This document shows positions 1 to 12,439 of a DNA stretch of 64,000 nucleotides, piece after piece; position 1 is the stretch's first letter; the number at the start of each line of letters is the position of its first letter. Made by a program: the position numbers and the translations under genes. Source of the stretch: Galaxea fascicularis (lineage: Eukaryota; Cnidaria; Anthozoa; Scleractinia; Euphylliidae); assembly GCA_948470475.1 (NCBI GenBank), contig OX419339.1, positions 16,824,863-16,888,862 on the forward strand, given 5' to 3'. The notes beneath the pieces were generated by a model that saw nothing but the letters and a program-made list of their open reading frames with translations, did no database searches and had not been told where the DNA came from.

Positions 1-1468
1 TTAAAGCACACGTGGCAGTTCTTGTGGTATTTATGCAGATCGAGATATGAATCTGTATGAACCAAACGGAATATGTAGTCCAAAGTTTTGCGTAATTTAT
101 TCAGCGCGAGATTTGAAATCCGCATGCTTTCACTGAGTCAAACTTATATCGAGAGAAGAGAACCAAACCTATAATTACAGCCGGAATATTGCGCCTGAAT
201 GTCATGGAATCGCCAGTCTGTATCTTGGAAAACTAAGGTAGTGTTTTTTTTCTTGGCTTTTGGTTATCGTGCAATCGGTGGAATGAATTTTAACGTACTT
301 CCACCAAATGTCCACAAAGCAATCCAAGATTGAGTTCAACAGTGAGAGACAGTTAGACAAAACAGAAAAGTCCGCCTAAACAAAACCTTTTCTGAGCTAA
401 AGTATGAACGCCTAGCCGTACTTTAACTGCACGTGGCTGTGACAATTTTTGCTCCAAATTTGGTTAACTTAGCCTAAGAAATTTATGCAATGCTGTTTCA
501 GCACAATTAAACTGTCAAAACACAACATCCCTTGGGTTTTAAAGTTTTCTGTCATAACAAATCAATTTAAATAATTCCTAAGTCTTCAAACATGTCTACT
601 CAATCTGGGCTTCCGATGTGGTATATGACTGGAATTTATGGGTATGTTCCCTTCTGGTGTCGAATTGGTGACCATGTTAGTCTGGTGTGAAATAGGGTAA
701 ACTATGACCTCTTTGGTCTATTGAAATAGCGGAATGCAATCATCTATAGCGAATCAAATCGTGCATTTAGTTTTTGCCTAAATAGTGTTAGGTTTCGAGA
801 TCTTGGTAGAATTCCTTTATTGAATGTAGTACATGCCGTAATGCAGTACCATGTGTAGATTGGGTGTCTAAAGCTACAGAAGCCAGAATTTCTCTGAGTT
901 GACGTTATTGCAGACTCAGATTAAAAATGAAAAGTCCTCGGCTCTAGATAAAACGTTAATCGCGATAACAGACAATCGCCATCCTCTCCCTCTTCCCCAC
1001 GCCGCTATAAACTACCCACCTATAAATAATCTCGTCTTTGAATTTTTTAATATGTTGAATCAAATCTAACTTGGACTCTTAACAAACAGAAAAAATAAAA
1101 TGATAAAAAAGAAGAGAACCTTAAGTCTCTCCCTACTTACGAATAAAAGAAAACTCCCAGCCCCCTCCACCCCCCAAATTTCTTATTTTTGAATGATGAC
1201 CCTCTCCTCTGTAGCCCCAGCTCATCCCCACCAATAATCTGCATGCAACGTCATTATAATACATCAAATGTTATCGCTGGCACGCGATTTGTCTAAACGC
1301 CTCGCTTGACTGAGTATACACAATTTTGCTGTAGACCTCTGATTAAGTACTTTGACTTCTCGTACCGACTTATATTTCATTTTGCGTTATTACTTTAAGG
1401 GTTAGAAAAGTCATAACATTTTGCGGTAATTATTACATTTTAGGGCGCATTATCAATAGATGCGGTAC
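1..1468. other. No gene recognised
   Basis: AT-rich sequence with a C-rich stretch around 960-1180. I see no convincing reading frame, RNA gene or inverted-repeat element. If the minus-strand glycosyltransferase gene continues past its exon at 1469-1546, its next exons would lie here or beyond the window edge, but I could not identify one. Confidence 0.4.
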
Positions 1469-1546
1469 CTGGAGGCTCTTCAGTTGAGATGTCAGTTTGC
1501 TGTGAAGGTGCCTGATGTGTTGACCTCTGCCATGTCAAACAGGGAC
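1469..1546 (-). CDS. Candidate small downstream exon of the glycosyltransferase gene
   Basis: A 78-nt minus-strand segment is bounded by an acceptor-like site (TTTTTGTTATCAG just before base 1546) and a donor-like site (CCTCCAG|GTACCG after base 1469). The glycosyltransferase exon upstream ends one base into a codon. Entering here in that phase gives 26 open codons and again leaves one base, so the exon is symmetric phase 1-1. The peptide is hydrophilic, rich in Gln, Ser, Thr and Glu, and starts PCLTWQRSTHQAPSQQ. This looks like a linker, not a domain. Support is only phase and splice signals, so the exon could be a coincidence. Confidence 0.35.
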
Positions 1547-2293
1547 CTGATAACAAAAATACATGCACAAGAGATAAATTAGAGTGCCGACAGCCATAAA
1601 AATGTGATTACATAAACGGCATGGCGGAGGACTTGCCCGTGTTCGGGAAAGAGATGTGGCCGTTATACGCAAGTCGTACCTTGAATATTAGCATTAATTT
1701 GGCTTATAATGTGTTAAAAGGGATTCGTTTTAAGAAACGACATGTCAATTTGGGTTCTAAAAGTCTTTTCCAGTGAAGATATTGTTTATATTGAGTTCTC
1801 AAAGTATGCAATTCTACTTTTTCCCTTTGAAATTTTAACATTAAATGCTATCTCAATAAATGATAATTTTTCGATCAGAAAATACAGCGGCTTTCACTTA
1901 TTCTACAACTGCTTCAGTCCTCTAGAACCTACGGTAAGAATCTGATGAAATCTTTGTGTAAACGTTAGAGGTAAGTAGGATATATTCTTTTGTTTAGAAC
2001 ACCTTGTTTAAACTATCAAAATATGTTTTCAGATGCAAAGAAACGTGCCCAATCAGACCTGATGCCTTTACGGTCGATTGGATCATTTTAGGTTATCATT
2101 ATGGCTAAGGGAGCCAATAAAAAAACAATGCATAATTCAATCTCAGAAATCCAAACTATGTTTGAAACTTTTTCAGAAAAGGCAAATATTTACCCAAACA
2201 AGCACTGGGGACTAGTTTTATTCATTATAGATGCAAACCGTTCATCATGTCGCTGATAGACTGTTTTGGAAAAAAAATTTATACGAAACATAC

Positions 2294-3522
2294 CGTGAAC
2301 CATGATGATCATCGCGCCAATAAGGTCTTCACATTGAGTATCCCACCTGTACGTTTCGTCGTAAGACCCTCGTAATTGTTCACACTCTTGTAAACGCACC
2401 GTTCGGGATTTCCTTTTGACATTCTTTATTGCTTCAGCCCACATTTCAGGACTCTCTGAGTCAATCAACGAAGATGAACCGAATGGTATTTCACTTAGAG
2501 CCTTCCCAAATCCTGAGTTTCGACTCACAAGGATTGGCAGACCAGCGGATAAAGCTTCAAGTCCAGTAAGCCCAAAACCTTCTGTTCTTGAAGGCATAAT
2601 GGCAAGATCCACTTCACACAACAACTCCTTCAATTTTTCTCGGTTTGGTAAAAAGCTTCTGACTGTAAGGTCTTTAGAAGCGATACCACACTCGAGAAAA
2701 CGAGATTTTACCTCCTCTAGCTCCCCTTCCGACGCACCAACGAAAACAAGATGACTGTCCTCTAAGGAGGCGACAGCTTTGGCTGCAATGTCACAGCCTT
2801 TCAACAAGAAATCTTTAGCGTGTCCACGGCCATAAATGAGTACTCGGAACTTTCCTTCCCTATCGCGAACTTGATCAACTTTAGTAAATTCAGTGAAGAT
2901 TCCAGGAGTAAAATTAAACGGCATTTTATCTTTACATGAGCTAAGATAACAGCGAAAAGCCTCATTCAACTTGGGTCCGACAGTCATAACACAGTCGGCT
3001 TGCTTGCAAAGTTCGACCTCCGTTTCATGCTTTGCCTCACCACTTGAAATTGGATTTAAATAGGTTTTATGCATTCCAAGTTCTTCGGAGGCAGTATGTA
3101 CAACGTGTATACATTTACAGTTGCGATTCCTTCTTATAGCCTGTGCTTGAGGACCGAGTTTTACTCCATGACCAACAACTACGTCAATTGGCAAATCAGG
3201 TGGTGGAACGATGAGCCAATTCAATTCATCCATACCCGGAACCTCATCAGCCTTCAGTAGATTTATGTTATGCCGATCACGAGCCTCTCTCTGTTCCTCG
3301 TCATTGCATCGTGGAACGAAGAAAGTGACTTGGACGTTCTGGTACCTCGCTAAGTTGATGGCTAACTCTCTGTTGATAGTGGACAGTCCTCCTTTGCTTG
3401 ATCCCCATTCAGATGCCAGGATAAGAACTCTTAACTTAGTTGGCGATGGCTGAGATTCACCACGCTGACAAAGTTCACCTGAATTGGATGTCGCCATGCT
3501 CAGAAGCACTGTGTCATGCCCC
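2294..3522 (-). CDS. GT4/GT1-like glycosyltransferase, main exon
   Basis: This exon encodes a two-lobed GT-B fold glycosyltransferase, a class that transfers a sugar from a nucleotide-sugar donor. Numbered from the ATG at 3497, the N-terminal lobe opens with LRVLILASEWGSSKGG (residues 22-37), the glycine-rich start typical of GT4 enzymes. A second-lobe strand RVLIYGRGHAKDF follows near 218-230. The C-terminal lobe has the family's E-x7-E signature at E306 and E314 within TEGFGLTGLEALSAGLP. The acceptor substrate cannot be read. The ATG at 3497 has A at -3 and G at +4; the frame is also open back to an acceptor-like TTGCTTTCTAG at 3523, so 3497 may be internal. A good donor (CACG|GTATGT) closes the exon at 2294; the frame read past it adds a non-homologous tail to 2190. 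In cnidarians such domains occur alone or in larger multidomain proteins. The exact acceptor site is uncertain. Confidence 0.8.
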
Positions 3523-3688
3523 CTAGAAAGCAAGTGTTCTTCTTACCACATTTTGACGTCTTCTGTGATCTATTACTGAACAGACGCACGGCAACATGGA
3601 ATCTATTTGTTTTACATAATGAAGAAACACTTTCTGTTTCGTTAAGTGGCGCTGGACTGAGACTGCTTGGGTTCAAGTCATTTTGTAC

Positions 3689-3816
3689 AAAGAAACGTGT
3701 TGTTTTCCTCCTTCTTGCTTTTTTAATTTGTCCACAGCATCAGCCAGACTTTTTTCTACGTTCTCGTTCACCCAATCTAGTAAAATGTCTTCTAAATTTT
3801 CAAAACTTTCCGCCAT
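3689..3816 (-). CDS. Candidate first coding exon of the glycosyltransferase gene
   Basis: A minus-strand ATG at 3816 in a strong Kozak context (TAAAATGG) opens a short acidic, helix-prone frame starting MAESFENLEDILLDWVNE. It contains no recognised domain. It lies 166 bases upstream of the main glycosyltransferase exon on the same strand. A donor GTACAA after base 3689 and the acceptor at 3523 are both phase 2, so the join keeps the reading frame. The donor is weak and the frame also stops naturally at 3673. This could instead be an upstream open reading frame, or the main exon may start independently at its own ATG (3497). Confidence 0.4.
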
Positions 3817-3858
3817 TTTAGAAAAACAGAGGGAAAAAGTTTTCAGTGATGACGTCAT

Positions 3859-4907
3859 CCGTGCGTCTGCCCTCTAATAGATCATAATATTATATAGGCA
3901 ATAACAACAGCCTAACAAATGGTTTTCTGAAAAACTTTTATTAAACGTTTGTTAAAATTGCACAAAAGATGAACAGTTTTTGCTACAATTAGCCTAAAAT
4001 GCTTGCAATTTTTGCTGGCGACCGTTACTGTGAGGGCAACATATTGCTGGCACTTTCAATGCAGCAGCAGTTAAAAATCGTGTTTACTTTGGCAAGTGGT
4101 TGCTCTTCCCGACAATTTTCCGAAGGTCAATATCTTGTAAACTTAGCAAGCGGAGCAGGTCAGATTTTGAAGCCGTCAAGACTTCGCTTGGCTTTTCTTC
4201 AACCAATTTTGTGCCCAAAAAATAAGAACGAAGAGTTTTAGGATCCCGTTTCCGGGGTGAAAAACAACATTCTTCAGTCAGGGTTGCAAAGGGGGCTCCA
4301 GGGCTCGGGCCAAAAAAAAGCCGGCAGAGCTCCGAGGCTCCAGAGTAAATCTTAATGGACCCTAGGGCTCCATAACATGTGCTATAGGGATCCAGACTCC
4401 AAAAACAAGAACGAATCCAGTGTTACCGGTGAAATCAACTCCGAACTTAAAGAGATTTCTCCTGAACCATGTTTTTCATCTGAAGAATTAAAGAATAAAG
4501 CCTCGATGTTTACGGAAGCCTGGGGACCGCACTTATCTTTTCCCCTCGTCCAAGCCTTGGAATATATTTGACTCCAGCGCTTAGCCCTTGAGGAGGGGTT
4601 TTGATTTTATTTGACATCGAGGGAGCTCTTCAGATGCCTATTTCTCGAAAGTCTCGAAAACATTTAGGGTCCGAAAAGCCATTTCATCCACATATTCTTA
4701 AACGCTGGACTTTTACTATGATTTCAAGATACGAACGCGCAAATTTGTTGCAAAATATCATGCCTGGAAACCAACGTAGGAAATTGTAGCACGCGAAATA
4801 GGCCCGAAAACGAAAAGTTTCGGGAATTTCGAGAAACGCACGCCAGGTTCGAACAATTAGACGACAAAAACAAAGTTCACTGAAAGGGACGCTCTTTGCG
4901 GTAATGC
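3859..4907. other. Intergenic DNA with degenerate repeats
   Basis: No supported gene. Around 4255-4400 there are recurring GGGCTCC/GGCTCCA words (for example AGGGGGCTCCAGGGCTC), which suggest a degraded repeat. The rest is ordinary AT-rich sequence up to the inverted-repeat element at 4916. Confidence 0.4.
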
Positions 4908-4915
4908 TGTAAGCC

Positions 4916-5600
4916 CGACCTATCCAATCGAACAGTTCGGCAATCGAACCCAATCGAACACCAATCGTTCGATTGCCGAACTCAATCAAACATAATCGAA
5001 CTCACAATAAAATTTTGCCAATCGAACACAATCGAACGTTCGATTAACGAACGCCGCATCGCATGATAGGCACGTGCCAGTATTGGAAAATTCCGAAGGT
5101 GAAAGTGAAATCACCGCTAACTCCCTTCCCTTTTTACGCGGCTGCAGCGAGGTCCCTCCTGCTTATTACAATACTAATTTTAAACACAACTGCCTGTGTT
5201 GCTGTTGTTGAAATGGTGCGATTTTTCTCTGTTGAGAAGCATTTCCTTTCAAGAGTCACAGTACCTTAACAGTCATCGAAATTGCCTTTTATTTGTTTTG
5301 TTTTGTTCGAACATTGACATTCTTGCAGTATGATGTTCAGTTCCTGGTTATTCAATAAAAGCTGACAATGATTATATTCCACGTGTTTTACTCAGTTTGA
5401 GGCGTCAAGAGACAATTGCATTGGATTAGTTCGATTTTGTTCGATTTTGTTCGATTATATTGGTTCGATTGGTTCGAAAATCGAACTCACCGCAAAATAC
5501 GTGTTCGATTTTGTTCGATTGCCGAACCCAATCGAACGATTGGAGTTCGATTGGGTTCGATTGGTTTTTTGTTCGGTTTTGTTCGATTGGATAGGTCGGG
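4916..5600. mobile_element. Inverted-repeat DNA transposon with octamer-rich termini (8-bp TSD)
   Basis: The ends are inverted copies of CGACCTATCCAATCGAAC. TGTAAGCC flanks both sides (4908-4915 and 5601-5608), which looks like an 8-bp target-site duplication. The right end has two extra bases (GG), so the left boundary is uncertain by 2 bp. Both subterminal regions (about 4920-5050 and 5430-5590) are packed with AATCGAAC/GTTCGATT words in opposite orientation. The interior (5060-5400) encodes nothing recognisable, so this is non-autonomous. An 8-bp duplication fits hAT-like or P-like families, but the superfamily is not established. Confidence 0.75.
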
Positions 5601-5608
5601 TGTAAGCC

Positions 5609-6759
5609 ACTAAAATTATTTTTTTAATACATAGTCCTGTGTTTTCTTCCCGATAACACAGTAATCATTCAAGACCTCTTCTGTGCCATATATGACTCCG
5701 ATTTTTTTCATTGCAAGTTTCATTTAAATTTATCAGCGTTTGAAGGAGCAAAATTTATCATGCTAGAATTCGAAGCCGTCTATCTTCCCTTCAAAAGCTT
5801 ATTTGGAAATTTGACTATCTACAATACGTCGCTGCCGTGTCAACTCATGAACTTCTCTTTCTGCGGTGAGTTCCTGGACACAAAACTGCTTTCTTTTACG
5901 TTAACGAAGGCTTCAGGAACACCCAATGAGCCATATTTTTTAATTCATCAAAATATATCATGGCCATAAAATAAACCCCAAAGTAGCCTTTTTGGAGTAA
6001 TTTCTCTACAGTGCTGGGAAATTTTTATCTGTTCCGCACTCCCAGCAAAAATAGACTAAAAATTCCGTTTGCCAGCGGCCGGGCGGAGGTTTCCAGCCAG
6101 CAAACATAAAAACGACAATTTCAGAGCCTCAGATCTAGCCTTCAGTGGTGGGTGGGGGGAGCAGAGGGGGGGGGGGGGACTTAAAATGGGAACAGTCATT
6201 CAGAATAACCGTCAAAGCAAATGTATTCCTCCCAGGTGAGGCGCGACAGCCTTTTTCCCAGCAAATTCCCAATACTTCTTTTCCAACCAGCACATACACC
6301 CCGTCCGGAAAACACTTTCTGCGGAACACCTCCGTTGGGTGCCCCTGAGGCTTGTCGAGCAACAAAATAGAAATTGCATCTGAAAATATTATTTAAGTAA
6401 TTTGTCGTGAGAATTTGCGTACAAATATGACACTTATTATATAATTGTACTGATATGGTGCTACTGTTCTGTGAAAGGGTTTTAGGATACTCCAGTTGAA
6501 CGGAAATCACTCGGCAACGCTTGGTCTACAAGGGAGATTGTAAACCGCCACAATTACATGGTATTTATGGAGTTTCAAAAGGCATTTGTGGATGTTTTAG
6601 CTGAGAACACGCATAGAAAGTTTCAAGTACTTAGAGCGACATTCAGATCTAGTTTTTCAAGTACCCCATCGATTTCAAACTGGAATTATTCCGACGGCAA
6701 AGCATCAAAAGGGCCGCAAAACAAGCTACGACCGAAGTCACACAAAGCCTAGACCCTCG
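5609..6759. other. Intergenic DNA with a homopurine tract
   Basis: No supported gene. There is a GA/G-rich run at about 6148-6180 ending in a G tract near 6167. Downstream, 6210-6370 reads as an open frame on both strands but has no domain and looks like a repeat fragment. Confidence 0.35.
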
Positions 6760-6843
6760 TAGCCTGCGAGCGCAGACGTATTTCCGGTTGTCGCTTCTGT
6801 TCGCCGAAGCGACAACCGGAAATACGTCTGCGCTCGCAGGCTA
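6760..6843. mobile_element. Perfect-hairpin MITE with direct-repeat flanks
   Basis: An 84-bp near-perfect palindrome: arms TAGCCTGCGAGCGCAGACG and its reverse complement extend about 38 bases each around a loop of about 8 bases (TGTTCGCC). AGACCCTCG occurs immediately on both sides (6751-6759 and 6844-6852; 10 bp if the next T is included), consistent with a 9-10-bp target-site duplication as in Mutator-like elements. There is no coding capacity. Confidence 0.8.
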
Positions 6844-7104
6844 AGACCCTCGTCGATAAAGTCAGTATTTGAAAACCAAAACCCTGATAATGAATACGTC
6901 TACGTCTACCTTGCGTTAGTTTTGACGACCCGATATTGGGCCAACAGTTTTTGGAATAAGCTGGTATGGGAAGTTCTTTCCACACCCAGTTTGAAGAATC
7001 CCGATCACGCCTTTCCTTACGACGATAAAGTTTACACACTGTAAGTGTAATCCAAGGAAATAATTTAAACACTCTTTTACACTTGGTCAGTCTATCCATG
7101 AATT

Positions 7105-7173
7105 GCCTCCCACGCAGTCGTTTTGCGGGGAGGAGGTGAAATAGACTCCCGTACAAACGACTGCGTGGGAGGC
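7105..7173. mobile_element. Short inverted-repeat element (MITE remnant)
   Basis: Arms GCCTCCCACGCAGTCGTTT and AAACGACTGCGTGGGAGGC are exact inverted copies around a loop of about 31 bases. I saw no clear target-site duplication. It is non-coding. Confidence 0.65.
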
Positions 7174-10100
7174 TAGTCCATGTAAGAACGTTACATAATC
7201 TGAAAAATCCAAAATTGAAAATGTCATCTCATATATCTTCGTCAATCACCTCTTGGTTGTGACTCTTTTTTTGTGTGTGTGTTACCCAATCAGCAATACA
7301 TCCGGAGTCTGGATGTTTGGAAAGGGCCAATGAATAGATTTGTGTCAGGCGCTACTTTCTCCTCGTCTCCCCCACCCCTTACCCCTCAGGACGGGCTGAT
7401 GCTCAGGCTACAGTAAGGTAACGCCGCCTGATAAGAAATAACGAAATCGTCTTGAACGCAAATAGCAGAAACAAACTACGAAAATTGTGAAGAGAAAAGG
7501 GTTAAAAATGGCTCGACACCCATTTGCAGTAGCCCACTGTTAAGTGATTAAGTCGTCGCTTTGATATTGCCCGTTTTCCCAACTGCTACTTGACAGATAA
7601 TTCCTTTCAGAATTATTTTTTAAATAACAAGATCGACAGCAATCGTTGCCGCTGAAACACGATCGATCGTTTTCATCTGTTGATACTTTTAATAACGATT
7701 ACGTTTGGTGCTTCGGGCATGACAGTGTTGTTTCATGTGTCGCAAAATTACAACCAGTCAGCATAGATATCAACGTAACAATAACACGAAGGACGGTCAA
7801 GAAATGATTTTTTTCACTAAGCCGAGGCGCAATAAAAGTTACTAATTCATAACTGCGAGGATCACTCTTCATTTGATTTCATTTCCGCAGTTCATATGAT
7901 TCATTTCATATACATCACTAGCATTAAACTGCTGTATTCAAATTGCAATGACACAACTGTCTCGCCAACTTACGATTCAGCGCAAACAAATTCACAAAAC
8001 AAAAGCAAACCAGTGATTGCTACTGAAAAAGAAACAAACCTGTAACATCCTCCTTTTGCGTCCGCATCCTGTTAAGCAAGTCGCCGATAAATCATAAAGC
8101 TGGCTGAATCCTCGGGACACAAGAAAACCTCACGACATCATTCGCTCCAAAGGCGGAAGTAGTCAAGTGGGGGGAGGGGAGGGTAAGTAAGAGCAATGGC
8201 TGTGTGAGAGCAGGGACATTGATTGGAAAAGTGGCATTGTATATTATTTTATTTAGTGCCTCGGTGCGCATAAACTATTTTGACTCCCTTAACTTAAAAT
8301 ATAAAAGAGAAAAGTTAAGCAAGAGAGCAAAAAGGCAGAAATCAGGATGGAAAAAGTGAACATTGCACCAGCACTCAGCTAATCTTTCAAAAAAGGTGCA
8401 GTACAGTGAAGGTCAATAGACTTCTGTGCAAGAATTTGGAACTTAACAGGAGACTTAATGTTTACGGAGATAAAAAAAAAAAAAAACAAGTCATGCGCGA
8501 GTCTATCCATGAAAGTGTATGGTTATTACATGTTTTGAAGAATTGGCAAGGTCTGTAATTTCCAGTTTTGTGAAATAATACGACCGGCTTCTGATTATAA
8601 AAAAAAACATTTTTCAATGGATTCCACCGGCCACCGGCAGTTACATCGACGTGGAAAGTAGAATGAAGTTATTCTCAAATTTATTTGTGAATTTCAGCAA
8701 TACAAAGGCTGATCTGACCACATCTACAGGTATGCTTTTCTCGCGTATATTTATTAATACCTCCCAGTACCAACCGAGTTCGAGGTCCGAACTGTAAGTT
8801 ACGGACCGAGTTTTTTCCTATTGAGTCAGTTATGGCCCAAGAGGATCCATAACTTGCAGTACTGACCAAGAAACGAGGTTAGCAAGATATTTATGGTGTC
8901 TGATGACTGTTTTGGCTAAAAAGTGACTCTTCCCCACCCTCACCTCCCCATGTGCGCTTTGACTTTTTCGCTGGGCGGGGGGATCTGGGGATAAGGAGTT
9001 CAAAATGGCGACCATCATCGTCCCCTGGGCACGAGGACCAGAGGGCTCTGGCGACACAGGATCAGAAAGTCCGAGATTCTAGGACTTTATATGGCGTCAA
9101 TCTGCTCCTCCTGAAGTGTCAACGTCTCTGAATACCCTAAATGGTGTCCGGTCACTTCGTTCCATGGTCAGATCGTTCCACGACATACAGGTAGGGTCAG
9201 ATCTGCATGTGCCACACAGATGGATAACTGTAGATAAATTTCTCCACTAGTGCAATAAAAGATTAGAACGATGATTTTTTTATAGTCGATCGATCAATTG
9301 AATATTTCTCTGCTGATAAAGACTAAGTCATTGTGCGTCACTTCAAAGATGACAGGCAGAACAGATAAAGTTTTCAATAAATTCAACGTAATCAACTGCA
9401 ATTAACAAGTACACATGAAATTTCAAACGAGGTGTTATTTCCGAAGAAAATGACAAGACCTCCATGTGCGGGACGGCTTCTGAGGTGTAAATAAAATTCT
9501 CGAACAGAATCATATCCGTATAAACGCGGTAAACTCGTTTCGTCCACTAAGCACGAATAAAGTCAGGTTGGACTTTTTTCTTAACATTTTTATTGAGGAA
9601 GAAGGTTTCCCTCACTATTTATAAGTGGAGCGATCGGATTATGTAAAACGATCTGACCATGCATGGAACGAAGTGACCGTAATCCCTCTAAATTAAGGTG
9701 TTGCAAACCTTTTAACACACAATCGTCCTTTAGAGACATTGACATTTCGGGAGGAGCAGATAGTCTCCTTCGCAGGCACTCTTTTGCCTCGTCACGCAAT
9801 CTTTCCTTCCCAACGAACCAACACGATCTCCTCCTAAAAAGGAGGACAATCATAACTTGTCATGTATGCTCAAATGAAGTATAATGCTTCATTACAACTG
9901 TGTGACCGTGATGAACAGCTTATAGACTGGACACTGTTGTTTCCTTGCTTCATCTCACGCGCTTTTCGAATTTATGAGATATGTGAGTCGTTTTACTTTC
10001 TATTATGGTGTCAGATACGGAAGGAAGTAAGATTACTTGTTTGTTGTCATTGTGCATTGGGTAGTTTTTTGAGTGTGAATATTCATGTTTAATCAACAAA

Positions 10101-10378
10101 TGAACAATTATTTCACCTCCACTTTGTTGAATAATTGTTAAATATTCATGATTTATCTGTCTTTAGTTTCTTGGTCGCCCACTAAAATGTGGGTGAACAT
10201 TTTCCTGATTATGGATGTACCATTTTTGTTCATAACTCATTCTACTAAAAAGTGAAAGGTGATCAAAAGAAAGAGGTATTTACCATTGAACCCAAGTCAA
10301 CCCGACACTGAATTTCAGCTTATTAGCTTAAGATTACCTGTTAGAAAATCCAGTTATACTGATTATAAATTAAGGAAA
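7174..10378. other. Long non-coding stretch with repeat fragments
   Basis: No supported gene. Two inverted fragments of one repeat lie about 0.5 kb apart: GGTCACTTCGTTCCATGGTC near 9158 and its reverse-complement version near 9654-9682 (TGACCATGCATGGAACGAAG). A poly-A run lies near 8470 and a G-rich tract near 8170. The frames at 8830-9057 and 9663-9884 are probably chance frames inside repeats. Confidence 0.4.
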
Positions 10379-10499
10379 GATTTTCACACAGCCCCATACA
10401 CATATATCACTGTCATACTTACCCTGTTACGAAAACGAATAGAGATTGAGTAAGTCACAGAAAGCATTTATAATTAATGTATGGGGCTGTGTGGAAATC
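10379..10499. mobile_element. MITE with about 20-bp inverted ends
   Basis: GATTTTCACACAGCCCCATAC at the left and its near reverse complement GTATGGGGCTGTGTGGAAATC at the right enclose about 80 bp of AT-rich DNA. No target-site duplication is evident and nothing is encoded. Confidence 0.6.
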
Positions 10500-11540
10500 C
10501 TGCCTAAGCGCAAATTAAAGTAGTCTAGCAGCTCCTGTAAGCTCTAAATTTCATTAGCAGGGATAGTGTTGCATTTTATTGCCTGTTATTTTTGCACTAA
10601 TAAAAATTTACTTCCTGGTCATTAAAGGTAAAAGGTATTTATAATATTCTTTCTGACGTGCTTCTGTTACATTATGATAGTTGGCTGTACTTCAAAAAAG
10701 CTCGTTTTGGGAGGCCAGGAGAAATTTGGGCAAGCTCTGTTGAGCTTTAATATAAAAAGCCTTTTTAATATATTGTTATTATTATATTATGTAATTCACG
10801 TTGGGTGTCAAGATAAGGATGTAAATTATTTCTATTTGGTATTCAGCAAATAGAATAAAAGACAACAATTGAGAGCAGTTTGATCTGTCATTTATGTAGA
10901 TAAGAAACAAGAGGGGTCCTAAAATGCAGACCCTTAAAAGTGGTCCTCTGCACTTGATTACAAAACCTGACTCCTGTTTTGATAGGTAGTTCTTTACAGT
11001 GTCAAAGGCCTTAGATAAGTATAAAATATGCTAAATATTTTAGGACACAGGAGCTTCCATTGCATGAGAAATTTTATTCATTAGTGATGTGATTGCTAAG
11101 TGCATGTTTAATGCATTTTTTAAATTCTCTGTTGACTTTGAAACAGTATATGTTTGATTAAGAATAATTGTCAAATTTTGTACAAACATTTTTTAGGATT
11201 TCAGCAAAGTATGGAAAACACTCCTGCAATAACTCAGTCAATTTCTGCAGATATGTCTCTTTTAGCATCTCTGGATCATGTTCACTGTTCTAGGATCATA
11301 ATTTATTTTCTGATAAGTAGTTGGTACTTGGTACTTGGTTTTATAGTTTTGTTGTTTTTTTTGCAGTGGTCTGTAGTATTGAAATATTTTAACTTTGTGT
11401 TTGAGCTACAGTTCACTGGAATACACTTCCCATAATATTTGTTTTTAGGAAGGCCTCTAATATTCCTGGAGATAATATATGTTCATATATGGTAGTAATA
11501 ACAACCATGATTACATTAAAGCACCTCCTATTCTTAATTA

Positions 11541-11552
11541 GTATCACCCAAC

Positions 11553-11590
<38 letters not shown>

Positions 11591-11733
11591 GCTACTAGAG
11601 GACTATAAGTAATAGTCCTCCAGTAGCAATAGAGTGTGAAGCTTGCTTTTGTTATATTCACAAGTAAATATTTCTTCAACTTGCATTTGCTAACTTTATT
11701 ATTGCCTTTTCCGTCCGAGTAGTTGGGTGATAC
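11541..11733. mobile_element. Tc1/mariner-like MITE (TA target)
   Basis: A 193-bp non-coding element with inverted ends GTATCACCCAACTA, flanked on both sides by TA (11539-11540 and 11734-11735). The TA duplication is what Tc1/mariner-type insertion produces. The flanking TTA and TAA triplets do not match each other, so a 3-bp duplication is less likely. Confidence 0.65.
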
Positions 11734-12439
11734 TAAAACAATTAGACCCTCCACCCTCAAGGGCCACGGGGCTAATTGTTATTGGCATACTTTCTGCATA
11801 TCTCAGGATCACTAGAGAAAAAAGGGTTTCTTTATTGTAATATTACTGGCAATATAAATACCAAAGAAGCCCAGTAGTCTACACATTTCTATCATCCAAT
11901 TAAGTTTGAAGGGGGGGGGGGGAGAGGGGGGGTTCATGTTTATTTTGTTTGTTATTTTTTTGTCCCGACAAGTGAAAGCTAGTCCTATAAAAACGTCACA
12001 GGAAAGCATAGTGAGGTACCTGTGTTGGCTTGATAGCTGTGTAGCGCTAGAGTATTTGCACAACTGTTGCAGCTAGGTTCAGGGTAACTTAAACCCCATC
12101 CTATCAAGCCATTAATTCTGTTGTCAATTGTGTTTGATTTTGTGCACTTGCTTTGTTGTTTTCAGAGTAATTATGACTTCAAGGACTAAATTTTATAGGG
12201 CAGAATGGGTTTTCATTGCCTTGGACAATAATAGTTTCAATATTTAATAAAATTAAGACTCGACAACATGCATGGCAGCATAGTCTTTACGTTCTGATGT
12301 ATTGTCAATGAACTCTAATCATACTTGGTGTTGGCCACATTATCTACAAGAAAAAGAGAATCCTGATTCAAGTACGCAATGGCCTTAGCTTTCAATAGAG
12401 GCCTATAGCATCTTTCATGTTAATTTTTTTGTATATAGT
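11734..12439. other. Non-coding stretch upstream of the minisatellite
   Basis: AT-rich, with a poly-G/GA tract at about 11910-11932. I see no gene or inverted repeat. Confidence 0.4.

Noticed and set aside
2416..3453. Plus-strand frames opposite the glycosyltransferase
   Set aside because: They lack any domain and lie antisense to the conserved GT4 motifs.
5416..5613. A plus-strand frame rich in Phe, Arg and Leu
   Set aside because: It is a translation of the GTTCGATT repeats of the element at 4916-5600.
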